Program-made: the position numbers and the translations under genes
In this document: in pieces, positions 1 through 6,171 of the stretch
Layout: every line of letters starts with the position of its first letter
Numbering within the stretch: position 1 is the stretch's first letter
Notes under the pieces: generated by a model
Told to the model about the DNA's origin: nothing
What the model saw: only the letters and a program-made list of their open reading frames with translations
Databases searched by the model: none
From: Patescibacteria group bacterium
GTDB lineage: Bacteria; Patescibacteriota; Microgenomatia; Levybacterales; UBA12049
NCBI GenBank assembly: GCA_018900295.1
Contig: JAHIGH010000123.1
Location: 1 to 10,593 of the forward strand
Length of the DNA: 10,593 nucleotides
Direction of reading: 5' to 3'

Positions 1-741
1 CCAATACGATGCTAAAAAATATCTTGCGAAAAGCAGCAGGACACTTGTTCTCAAAATCCCGGATTCTCCATCCCCAAACGCAAAACGGAAAAACATAACG
101 AAAGCTTCCTTAAAAGTATTTCGCGGAATCCAGTTCGCAATCGCATTCTTCGCGAAAACTATTTTGGCATCGATATCCTTTAATCTGTTGGCGAAAACAT
201 AATCTTCGTTATGTGAAAATCGTTCATCAAAGCCCCCAGCTTTTTTCCAAACGGCTTTGGTAAATGCAATAGAACGTGTTGCCGGGAGAAAGTTATCAGG
301 ATCAACTTTATCGGGCATTACTAAAACATATGGAACTAAACATTTCTGAAAAATATTTTTAGCTAATCCTCTATAATATCCCGCAACGACATCTATTCTT
401 TTGTCTTTGAACGGCTTTGTGATGTTTTCAAGCCATTTTTTATCTAATATATTGCCGGAATCAGAACAGACAATGATATCCCCTGCGGCCTTTTTAATCG
501 CCTTATTCCTACCCACCGACCGATTCCCCTCTTTTACTAAAACCCTAAACTTAATTCGTTTCAATTTTCGGTCCTTTATGTTTGATTTTTTATATTTAAT
601 ACTTGATACTGTCGTATCGTTACTCCCTCCATCCACTATAATAACCTCATCAGGTAATTTTGTTTGGGAAAATATGGATTTGAGAAAATTATCTATATTT
701 TTTTCTTCGTTAAAAACAGTAGTTATGAATGATATTTTCAT
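1..741 (-). CDS. Family 2 glycosyltransferase, N-terminal part (cut by left edge)
   Basis: The reading frame is open from an ATG at 741 to the left edge, giving 247 residues without a stop, so the C-terminus lies outside the window. The start MKISFITTVFNEEKNI is the usual GT2 nucleotide-binding opening. It is followed by the acidic motif VIIVDGGSND (about residues 32-41) and EGNRSVGRNKAI (about 70-81). The metal-binding DXD position reads CSDSG (about 91-95), so the second Asp is replaced by Gly; I recall DxG variants in related GT2 proteins. GGFDERFSHNEDYVFANRL (about 169-187) matches the GT2 acceptor-side ED motif. It probably transfers a nucleotide-activated sugar to a surface glycan or lipid-linked acceptor at the cytoplasmic membrane face. 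It is divergent from the membrane protein gene, with 38 bp between the chosen starts. No Shine-Dalgarno precedes the ATG. The substrate cannot be told from sequence. Confidence 0.9.
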   Translation of the reverse strand, partial: MKISFITTVFNEEKNIDNFLKSIFSQTKLPDEVIIVDGGSNDTTVSSIKYKKSNIKDRKLKRIKFRVLVKEGNRSVGRNKAIKKAAGDIIVCSDSGNILDKKWLENITKPFKDKRIDVVAGYYRGLAKNIFQKCLVPYVLVMPDKVDPDNFLPATRSIAFTKAVWKKAGGFDERFSHNEDYVFANRLKDIDAKIVFAKNAIANWIPRNTFKEAFVMFFRFAFGDGESGILRTSVLLLFARYFLASYW

Positions 742-742
742 G

Positions 743-765
743 CTTGCGTTTTAAATTGCCGCAAG
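743..765. repeat. Inverted repeat between divergent genes
   Basis: CTTGCG (743-748) and CGCAAG (760-765) form perfect 6-bp arms around an 11-nt AT-rich centre, in the 38-bp gap between the two divergent genes. It could be an operator or a hairpin in the glycosyltransferase leader. The arms are short enough that chance is possible. Confidence 0.35.
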
Positions 766-773
766 TGTATTAT
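744..773 (+). promoter_or_regulatory. Possible promoter for the membrane protein gene
   Basis: A -35-like TTGCGT (744-749) and a -10-like TATTAT (768-773) are separated by 18 bp. The -10 ends 6 nt before the ATG at 780, so a transcript would begin at or next to the start codon. The hexamer overlaps the minus-strand TATAAT, so the two promoters would compete. Evidence is weak because AT-rich DNA produces such matches by chance. Confidence 0.3.
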
Positions 774-777
774 ACCA
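769..777 (-). promoter_or_regulatory. Extended -10 element (TGGTATAAT) for the left-edge glycosyltransferase
   Basis: On the minus strand the bases read TGGTATAAT, a perfect TATAAT hexamer with a TGn extension, 27 nt before the ATG at 741. No convincing -35 lies 17 bp upstream, which an extended -10 can tolerate. The same nonamer occurs before rplU (9535-9543). The assignment is an inference from consensus only. Confidence 0.45.
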
Positions 778-779
778 TT

Positions 780-2537
780 ATGATTGATCCTTACAGAATG
801 GTTGTTGTAAACGTAATAGCGTCTTGTCTCCTACTATTTGGTATTGGGGTCTATAAATATATTTACCCAAAACGAAAGATCAATTTTTTTATATTATTGC
901 TAATTATTTCTATGCTTCCTCTCATAAGCCTTCTCAGAGCGGGAACGTATGAAAGCGGGGATTTCAATATTCACATTTATCGAATAATGTCTTTTTATGA
1001 TTCTTTGACTGAAGGAAATTTCATGCCATCATGGGCCGCTGAACTTAATGCCACATATGGAAACCCACTTTTTATTTTTAATTATTCGTTTTCTTATTAT
1101 GTGATCTCACTTTTTCATTTTTTCGGTCTTAGTTTTATAGCTAGTATGAAAATATATCTTGGGCTTGCTTTTTTTCTTTCCGGCATTTTTATGTATCTGT
1201 GGGTAAAAGCCTTAACAAATAGCAAAATTGCTTCTTTTACAGCGGCAATATTCTATTTATTTACTCCATATCACTTAATAGATTTTCATTTCAGGGCAAC
1301 ACCAGGAGAGTCGACATCATTTGCACTTATACCACTCTTATTTTATTTTGTTACAAAATATTTTAAAGAAAAAAAGTTCATTTTTTTGATTTTATCAAGC
1401 ATCTTTACAATACTATTATTTTTAGCGCATCCTTTGCTCGCTTTCGTCCTTTTTGGTATTCTTGTGCTTTATATCTTTTTTTGGGCATATATTAACAAGG
1501 ATTATTACTTATCATTTTTAAATCTCTTCGCATTAGTCATTGGATTTATTGGTTCTATTCATACATGGATTCCTTTTTTTATCTATAAACCTTATATGTT
1601 CCAGGATCCCAGTCGTCAACTTTCTTTTATCAATTTTGTTTCACTTTTTTATTCTCCATGGAGATATGGCTTTCTTTTTCAGGGGCATTATGGAGAGCTC
1701 GCGCTTATGATTGGCTATACACAAATTCTTGTAATTATTATACTTGTTTTACTTTTTATCACAAAAAAAGTTCCTTCTAAGATAAAATCATATCTACTGT
1801 TTTGGTTGTGTATGTTTTTCTTTTTTCTTTTTCTGATGCATCCGTATTCAAATATAATATGGCAGTTCTTGCCGAATTTGTGGATGCTGGTTCCCTTTGG
1901 GAGATTGCTCCTGCCCACCGCTGTTATCACATCCGTACTAGCGGGATACTTTATACTTGTCTTCTATAAATCAAAGACAAAAAGAAAATTTATATACCTT
2001 TTAATATTTTTTACAATAGGATCCACAATGCTTAACTGGGGACACAGGAGAGTTATACCTGAAATTGACGACAAAATTCTTCGGGCGGGTGTTTGGAAAA
2101 GTACTGTAACAGAAGGGGTAACTGCTTACTTTTTAAACAATAAATGGGCAGACCTAAATAGTTTTTGGTTTTCCGAATTACCAAAAAATCATCTGGAGAT
2201 AACAGAAGGAAAAGGAATTATTAAGCAAATTAAAAGAACTTCAATCATGCATACCTATATTATTAACGCGGAGACACCAATTGCTATTAAAGAAAATACA
2301 TTGTACTTTCCCGGATGGTCTTTAAAAAGTAATTATAAACAGATACCTATCTATCCGGGTAAGAGGGGGGTCATTAACGCAAAACTCCCACAGGGAATCC
2401 AATACGTTGAACTTGCATATGAGGATATGCCAATCTATAAATTGACTAAAATGATCAGCGCGGGGATATTTCTCGGCCTTTTATTTATTCTGTTAATTAA
2501 TATTTTTAAATTCAGGAAAATAAGTAAAAAATCTTAA
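780..2537 (+). CDS. Polytopic membrane protein, PTPS-related / GT-C-like family
   Basis: A protein of about 585 residues with roughly a dozen hydrophobic helices. After the first two helices comes SGDFNIHIYRI, an Asp-containing motif in the first external loop as in GT-C type transferases. It is followed by the family pattern YGNPLFIFNYSFSYY and by FTPYHLIDFHFRATPGES. A hydrophilic, probably extracytoplasmic segment covers roughly the last quarter (with YFPGWSLKSNYKQIP), and one terminal helix and a basic tail close the protein. The layout matches the 'PTPS-related' membrane domain and YfhO-like proteins, which probably use polyprenol-linked sugars; no specific reaction can be assigned. The frame also opens at an ATG at 729, but that would overlap the divergent gene by 13 bp and add a charged stretch before the first helix; 780 (or 798) fits better. 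No Shine-Dalgarno is present. Its stop overlaps that of the convergent methyltransferase. Confidence 0.85.
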   Translation: MIDPYRMVVVNVIASCLLLFGIGVYKYIYPKRKINFFILLLIISMLPLISLLRAGTYESGDFNIHIYRIMSFYDSLTEGNFMPSWAAELNATYGNPLFIFNYSFSYYVISLFHFFGLSFIASMKIYLGLAFFLSGIFMYLWVKALTNSKIASFTAAIFYLFTPYHLIDFHFRATPGESTSFALIPLLFYFVTKYFKEKKFIFLILSSIFTILLFLAHPLLAFVLFGILVLYIFFWAYINKDYYLSFLNLFALVIGFIGSIHTWIPFFIYKPYMFQDPSRQLSFINFVSLFYSPWRYGFLFQGHYGELALMIGYTQILVIIILVLLFITKKVPSKIKSYLLFWLCMFFFFLFLMHPYSNIIWQFLPNLWMLVPFGRLLLPTAVITSVLAGYFILVFYKSKTKRKFIYLLIFFTIGSTMLNWGHRRVIPEIDDKILRAGVWKSTVTEGVTAYFLNNKWADLNSFWFSELPKNHLEITEGKGIIKQIKRTSIMHTYIINAETPIAIKENTLYFPGWSLKSNYKQIPIYPGKRGVINAKLPQGIQYVELAYEDMPIYKLTKMISAGIFLGLLFILLINIFKFRKISKKS

Positions 2538-3442
2538 TTTATCCGTCTTATTTTGCGAGCAATCCAAAGCATTTCTCCGGGTAAGCTAAGATACCATATA
2601 GGTTTTATTATAAATCCAAATTTAAGAATCATCATAATATATTTACCAAACCAAAATCTTTTTAGAGAGTTATTTAACTGATCATATGTTGTCGCAAAAA
2701 TATAACGTTTGGTAGCAATATGCTTAAATCCACTTAATTTCGCAAGGCAGTTAAGACTTTTATGAGTAAAATATTGTATATGCTGACCTTGCCAATACCA
2801 CCAACGCCGACCCAAAATTTTGCTTATGATTCCATCAACATCTCCTGTCCAAAGTACTAAAAGACCACCCGGCTTGAGAAGATGATTTAAGTATCTCATT
2901 TCCTCTTTTGGATTTTCAAGGTGCTCAATGACTCCCCATAAAGTAATAACATCATATTTTTTAGAAAATTGTTTTGCTAATAATTTTAAGGATTTTTTGC
3001 ATACAATGATTCCTTTTTTCTTTGCAATTTCAGAAGACCAACGTGATAATTCTAATCCTTCAATAGTATATCCGAGCTCTTTAGCAACAATCAAAAAATC
3101 TCCGGTGGCACATCCAACATCTAATAATCTTCCAGTTGATTTAAGCTTACTTAATATCCGTAATACCGCTTTTGCTGATAATATACGAGATTGTGCATGA
3201 CGAAGATATTCTTTATCAATTACGTCCTTGTAGTTTTTATAGATATTTTTTGGTATGGGTGAACAAAAGACATGAGTACAATTGAGGCAACGAACAACAC
3301 AAAATGTATTTCCGGTTTCCTGTGTGAACTCGTAAGTGAATCTTAATTTTTTAGGATCCAAATTCGCAGGATACCATTGTTTTATATTTTTAGAACCGCA
3401 AATAGGACATATGTTACCTTTCATAATTGAAAATAATAGCAT
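2534..3442 (-). CDS. SAM-dependent methyltransferase with N-terminal zinc ribbon
   Basis: Up to 302 residues. The N-terminus has two Cys knuckles, CPIC (12-15) and CLNC (52-55), forming a likely zinc ribbon. A class I methyltransferase domain follows: motif I LLDVGCATGDFL (106-117), acidic E131 after the second strand, ITLWGVIEHLENP (166-178) and LLKPGGLLVLW (188-198). The stretch WWYWQGQHIQYFTHKSL (214-230) is typical of Methyltransf_23-type proteins found with glycosyltransferases. It likely methylates a sugar or glycan precursor in the cytoplasm; acceptor unknown. The ATG at 3442 overlaps the upstream stop as TAATG, suggesting reinitiation. A second ATG at 3424 gives MKGNICPICG, a more usual N-terminus, so the start is uncertain. 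It is the last gene of the four-gene operon. Confidence 0.88.
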   Translation of the reverse strand: MLLFSIMKGNICPICGSKNIKQWYPANLDPKKLRFTYEFTQETGNTFCVVRCLNCTHVFCSPIPKNIYKNYKDVIDKEYLRHAQSRILSAKAVLRILSKLKSTGRLLDVGCATGDFLIVAKELGYTIEGLELSRWSSEIAKKKGIIVCKKSLKLLAKQFSKKYDVITLWGVIEHLENPKEEMRYLNHLLKPGGLLVLWTGDVDGIISKILGRRWWYWQGQHIQYFTHKSLNCLAKLSGFKHIATKRYIFATTYDQLNNSLKRFWFGKYIMMILKFGFIIKPIWYLSLPGEMLWIARKIRRIN

Positions 3443-4254
3443 TATCGGGGCTTTCGGGCAATTACTAAAAGATTGGTTCCTTCTTTTTCTTCCACGCTAA
3501 TATATTTCAAAAATATTTTCACTAATAAATCTTCCATAAATTTAGGACGAAAAACAACTCTTTTTCCAATCAGCGGCCTAAATAATTGAGAAGGCCAGGC
3601 AGTGATTAATAAGAGATCGAAAAGCCGTGTTACTTTGGTTGAAATAATATTTTGAGATTTATCTATTCTGAATCCTGCTTTTTTAACTTTTTTTATCCAT
3701 TCTTTTTTTGGCAATAATGTTTGCCTGTGGAATAGCGAATTATATCCCTTTGTAGCAAGACTACTTAAGGTAGGAAAACCGATTTTCTGGAAGAATGGCC
3801 TGTAAAACGTTGCAGCGTCTACTTCATCCGTTTCCAGGGTTAAAAACAACACGCCTCCGGGCTTGAGGATTCTGTATGCTTCTTTTAAGGCCTTATCAGC
3901 GTTATCTATGTGCTCTAATGTGCTAATTGAGAAAATTGATCCGTAACTATTGTCTGAAAAAGGCAGGTCGCGGGCATCGGCTAATGTGAGATTTTTATAT
4001 TTTTTCGTTTTTGATGCGGCATAAAGATCTTTCGCACAGATATCAACTCCCATATCTATAGGCTCATCCGCAAAAGCAACGGCGAACTCCCCAAAACCAC
4101 AACCAATATCAAGCACAGGATGTATCAATTCTGTTCCTGCCAAATGCTTTGCCTCTATAGACCGCCATAGCGCCAAACCCAAAGGACTTATTTGTAAATA
4201 TCTCCTAAAATATTTTTCTATTTGTGAGATTCTTGTTTTACTTTTTTTATTCAT
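3442..4254 (-). CDS. Class I SAM-dependent methyltransferase
   Basis: 270 residues with a Methyltransf_11-type core. Motif I is VLDIGCGFGEFA (47-58) and D71 ends the second strand, in position to bind the SAM ribose. DARDLPFSDNSYGSI (93-107) is the adenine-side motif, and STLEHI (111-116) and ILKPGGVLFLTL (129-140) complete the fold. The C-terminal 130 residues are specific to this protein and contain no clear motif; they probably form the acceptor cap. There is no signal peptide or membrane helix. The start overlaps the stop of the preceding glycosyltransferase as ATGA, and its own stop overlaps the next start by 1 nt, so translation is probably coupled. Context points to methylation of a glycan intermediate or lipid-linked sugar, but the sequence alone would also fit other small-molecule methyltransferases. 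Confidence 0.88.
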   Translation of the reverse strand: MNKKSKTRISQIEKYFRRYLQISPLGLALWRSIEAKHLAGTELIHPVLDIGCGFGEFAVAFADEPIDMGVDICAKDLYAASKTKKYKNLTLADARDLPFSDNSYGSIFSISTLEHIDNADKALKEAYRILKPGGVLFLTLETDEVDAATFYRPFFQKIGFPTLSSLATKGYNSLFHRQTLLPKKEWIKKVKKAGFRIDKSQNIISTKVTRLFDLLLITAWPSQLFRPLIGKRVVFRPKFMEDLLVKIFLKYISVEEKEGTNLLVIARKPR

Positions 4255-4973
4255 AATTTATCAATAAACCTCAAGCGTATTAATGTCCATAAGGCTTCTA
4301 TTACTTCTCTCCAATTCAAATTTGACTTTGAAACTTCTTTAAAATGAAAATCTATGGGAACCTGTGCAAATATCAATCCTTTCTTGTAACAAATATATGC
4401 TATTTCCGAAAGGACAATATAACCTTGTGATTTTACATGAAAAGTGGTGATAAATTCAACCGCTTTTCTGGAATAACAGCGGAATCCGTCAGTGTAATCG
4501 GTGATTGGTATACGGAGAAGAAATTTTGCCAGATTATTTATACAAAAACTCATTAGCTTTCTTTTGAAATTCCATCCCGATATTCTTGATGATGGTAAAT
4601 ATCTTGAAGCGATGACGACATCCGCATTTACGCATTTATCTACAAGTTTTTTTATGTACTTTGGATTATGGCAGAGATCCGCATCCATCTCAATAAAATA
4701 TTTAGTTTCTTTATTTTTTAATGCTTTCTTAAGACCTACTATGACCGCAGACCCTCTACCCCCTTTGTTTTTTCTTATAATAATTTGTACTCTTTTGTCA
4801 TTTATAAACTTTGATTGAATGAGCGAAGCGGTGCCGTCAGGAGAACTATCATCGACAATTATTATGTAAACGAAGGGAGCTTGATGTAAAATTTTTGATA
4901 TATTTGAAATTATACCTTCCCGGGCGTTATATGTCGGAATAATAACCGCAATTTCATTATTTATATTTTTCAT
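4251..4973 (-). CDS. DPM1-like family 2 glycosyltransferase (polyprenyl-phosphate sugar synthase type)
   Basis: 240 residues, close to the single-domain DPM1 length. Motifs in order are AVIIPTYNAREGI (9-21), IVDDSSPDGTA (39-49) with the nucleotide-binding Asp pair, KGGRGSAV (70-77), the metal-binding FIEMDADLCHNP (93-104) and the family signature ITDYTDGFRCYSR (157-169). There is no C-terminal membrane domain, so it resembles the soluble or peripheral form. The family transfers mannose, or sometimes glucose or GlcNAc, from a nucleotide sugar to dolichyl or undecaprenyl phosphate at the inner face of the membrane. That product would suit a GT-C enzyme such as the neighbouring membrane protein; this link is inference. 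Its first 17 bases overlap the end of the GT4 gene, and its stop overlaps the next start as ATGA. The sugar specificity is not determined. Confidence 0.88.
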   Translation of the reverse strand: MKNINNEIAVIIPTYNAREGIISNISKILHQAPFVYIIIVDDSSPDGTASLIQSKFINDKRVQIIIRKNKGGRGSAVIVGLKKALKNKETKYFIEMDADLCHNPKYIKKLVDKCVNADVVIASRYLPSSRISGWNFKRKLMSFCINNLAKFLLRIPITDYTDGFRCYSRKAVEFITTFHVKSQGYIVLSEIAYICYKKGLIFAQVPIDFHFKEVSKSNLNWREVIEALWTLIRLRFIDKL

Positions 4974-6084
4974 TATAATATTTTTCCCAAAGTGTTGTAT
5001 ATATTTTTGTCATCTCTTCCCACGTCTGCTTCTTCACCCATTCATAGGCGCTCTCAATCATCTCCCGCTCAAGTTTGGGATTATTAATTATTTTTTCCAC
5101 TTGATTAGCCAGGCGTTTTGCGTCATTTTTGATAAAAATAAACTTGGCAAACGGGGCCATTTTTAGATAGTTTTCTTTAACAGGATTATCGTATACTGCG
5201 AAAACTAAGCGTTTGCCGGCCATTGCTTCGAGGATTGATAAATAACGCGAGACAAATGCAAAACGGTAATTCTTAAAATATTGCTCAGGATTTTTTTGAA
5301 AACCAATGGCTTTTGCTTTTTTATCTAATAAATTTTTATCAGGTCCATCTCCGACAATAAGAAACTCAAATTTGGGATATTTTTTTCGTAATAATTTGAA
5401 TGCTTCGTTGTACGTCAATATTCCAGTCTGCGCGTCCAGGCGGCCGTAAAAAAGAGCGGAGTGTTTTATAAACCCCCTCCGGCTCCCCCTTATCAGGGGG
5501 AGAGCTTTAATATCCACTGCGCCGTAGGAGACGAAGGCTGGGTGAGTGCCGTACCATTTTTTTATGAAATCTCCGATGCAAATATTGCCGGATGATAATT
5601 TTTCTGAGATTTTTCGAGTGAAAATGGCTTTTTTAGTAATCGGATAGCTTTCATACCCATGGAAGGTTGTGTAGACCGGTTTACGGGGATAAAGCAAACG
5701 AAATGGCATATACCAGAAGAATACGTCATGGCAATGAATAATATCAGCGTCTTTGATAACTTTTCTAATCTTCCATAAGTTTTTCCATATCCTGAATTTT
5801 TTGAAACTGTCTTCATGGCCGACAGGCATTCTGATTACCTCAATACCATTAATTTTGTCATTCCGGACTTGATCCGGAATCCAGGGACTTCTAATGTTTT
5901 CTTTCTGGATTCCCGCTTTCGCGGGAATGACATCGATTATAGAATGATGCAAATTAGAGAATTCCTCAGTAATGACTATAACCTTGTGGCCTTTTGTGAC
6001 AAGTCTTTTGCTTACTTCTAAAACGTGTTTTTCTACTCCGCCAATGTGCGGATAAAAGAGACGGGCAAGAAAAAGGATTATCAT
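4957..6084 (-). CDS. Family 4 glycosyltransferase (GT-B fold) carrying two in-frame palindromic repeat elements
   Basis: 375 residues, first gene of the four-gene operon. The N-terminal domain starts FLARLFYPHIGGVEKHV (5-21) with the acceptor-side GGVE motif, and continues with DIIHCHD (114-120) and YTTFHGYE (138-145). The donor domain has ALFYGRLDAQTG (210-221), FLIVGDGP (241-248) and SRYLSILEAMAGK (279-291). The usual EX7E pair keeps only the Glu of EAMA; Val stands at the first Glu position. It probably adds a sugar to a lipid-linked glycan at the cytoplasmic membrane. Residues about 51-77 are encoded by one palindromic repeat and about 194-205 by another. Both fall where family members have variable loops: between TEEFSN and KINGIEVIRMP, and between GAVDIK and the GRLD strand. 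No stop or frameshift results, so the enzyme may still work. No Shine-Dalgarno precedes the ATG. Confidence 0.9.
   Translation of the reverse strand: MIILFLARLFYPHIGGVEKHVLEVSKRLVTKGHKVIVITEEFSNLHHSIIDVIPAKAGIQKENIRSPWIPDQVRNDKINGIEVIRMPVGHEDSFKKFRIWKNLWKIRKVIKDADIIHCHDVFFWYMPFRLLYPRKPVYTTFHGYESYPITKKAIFTRKISEKLSSGNICIGDFIKKWYGTHPAFVSYGAVDIKALPLIRGSRRGFIKHSALFYGRLDAQTGILTYNEAFKLLRKKYPKFEFLIVGDGPDKNLLDKKAKAIGFQKNPEQYFKNYRFAFVSRYLSILEAMAGKRLVFAVYDNPVKENYLKMAPFAKFIFIKNDAKRLANQVEKIINNPKLEREMIESAYEWVKKQTWEEMTKIYTTLWEKYYNEKYK
5470..5504. repeat. Second palindromic element inside the GT4 gene
   Basis: CTCCCCCT (5483-5490) and AGGGGGAG (5495-5502) form a perfect 8-bp GC-rich stem with loop TATC, flanked on one side by a related CCCCCTCC tract (5473-5480). 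The coding strand reads PLIRGSRRGF, similar to peptides (PLxxGxxxGG/RG-type) that I associate with another dispersed CCCCCT/AGGGGG repeat family. It is strikingly GC-rich for this gene. The exact boundaries are uncertain. Confidence 0.6.
5856..5932. repeat. 77-bp double-hairpin palindromic element inside the GT4 gene
   Basis: The ends TGTCATTCC (5856-5864) and GGAATGACA (5924-5932) are inverted copies. Inside are two hairpins: ATTCCGGA/TCCGGAAT (5860-5867 and 5873-5880, loop CTTGA) and ATTCCCGC/GCGGGAAT (5909-5916 and 5921-5928, loop TTTC). CCAG (5881-5884) and CTGG (5905-5908) are also inverted. The second hairpin fits the Neisseria dRS3 pattern ATTCCC-N8-GGGAAT. On the coding strand it reads VIPAKAGIQ, then a short linker, then PWIPDQVRNDK. 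I recognise this peptide from dispersed palindromic repeats in many bacterial genomes, comparable to Rickettsia palindromic elements that insert into genes in frame. Confidence 0.85.
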
Positions 6085-6096
6085 AATAACTTTTAT

Positions 6097-6126
6097 ATTT
6101 TATTACATTTTCATAATAAAAGACAA
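6097..6126 (-). promoter_or_regulatory. Probable promoter of the four-gene glycan operon
   Basis: On the minus strand a -35-like TTGTCT (6121-6126) is followed after 18 bp by TAAAAT (6097-6102), which ends 12 nt before the ATG at 6084. Transcription would start about 5-6 nt before the start codon. The intergenic region 6085-6171 shows nothing else; an AT-only inverted pair in it is too weak to call a terminator. Confidence 0.4.
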
Positions 6127-6171
6127 TTAAAAAAATATTTACAAAATTCGGGAAGGACGTGAAGGAAAATT

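Noticed and set aside
401..754. A 117-residue plus-strand reading frame
   Set aside because: It lies opposite the intact GT2 gene and has no family motif; the minus frame is clearly the gene.
4251..4253. UGA recoded as glycine, as in some CPR lineages
   Set aside because: TGA ends the DPM1-like gene at its normal length in an ATGA overlap, and no gene needs UGA read-through.
5815..6021. Plus-strand frame reading VIPDLIRNP and LDSRFRGND
   Set aside because: These peptides are just the other-strand translation of the 77-bp palindromic element within the GT4 gene.
6085..6171. Terminator or attachment site after the JAB-like gene
   Set aside because: There is only an AT-only inverted pair (AAAATT/AATTTT) and a T-run with no GC stem, and no copy of the tRNA-Val 3' end that would mark an integrated element.
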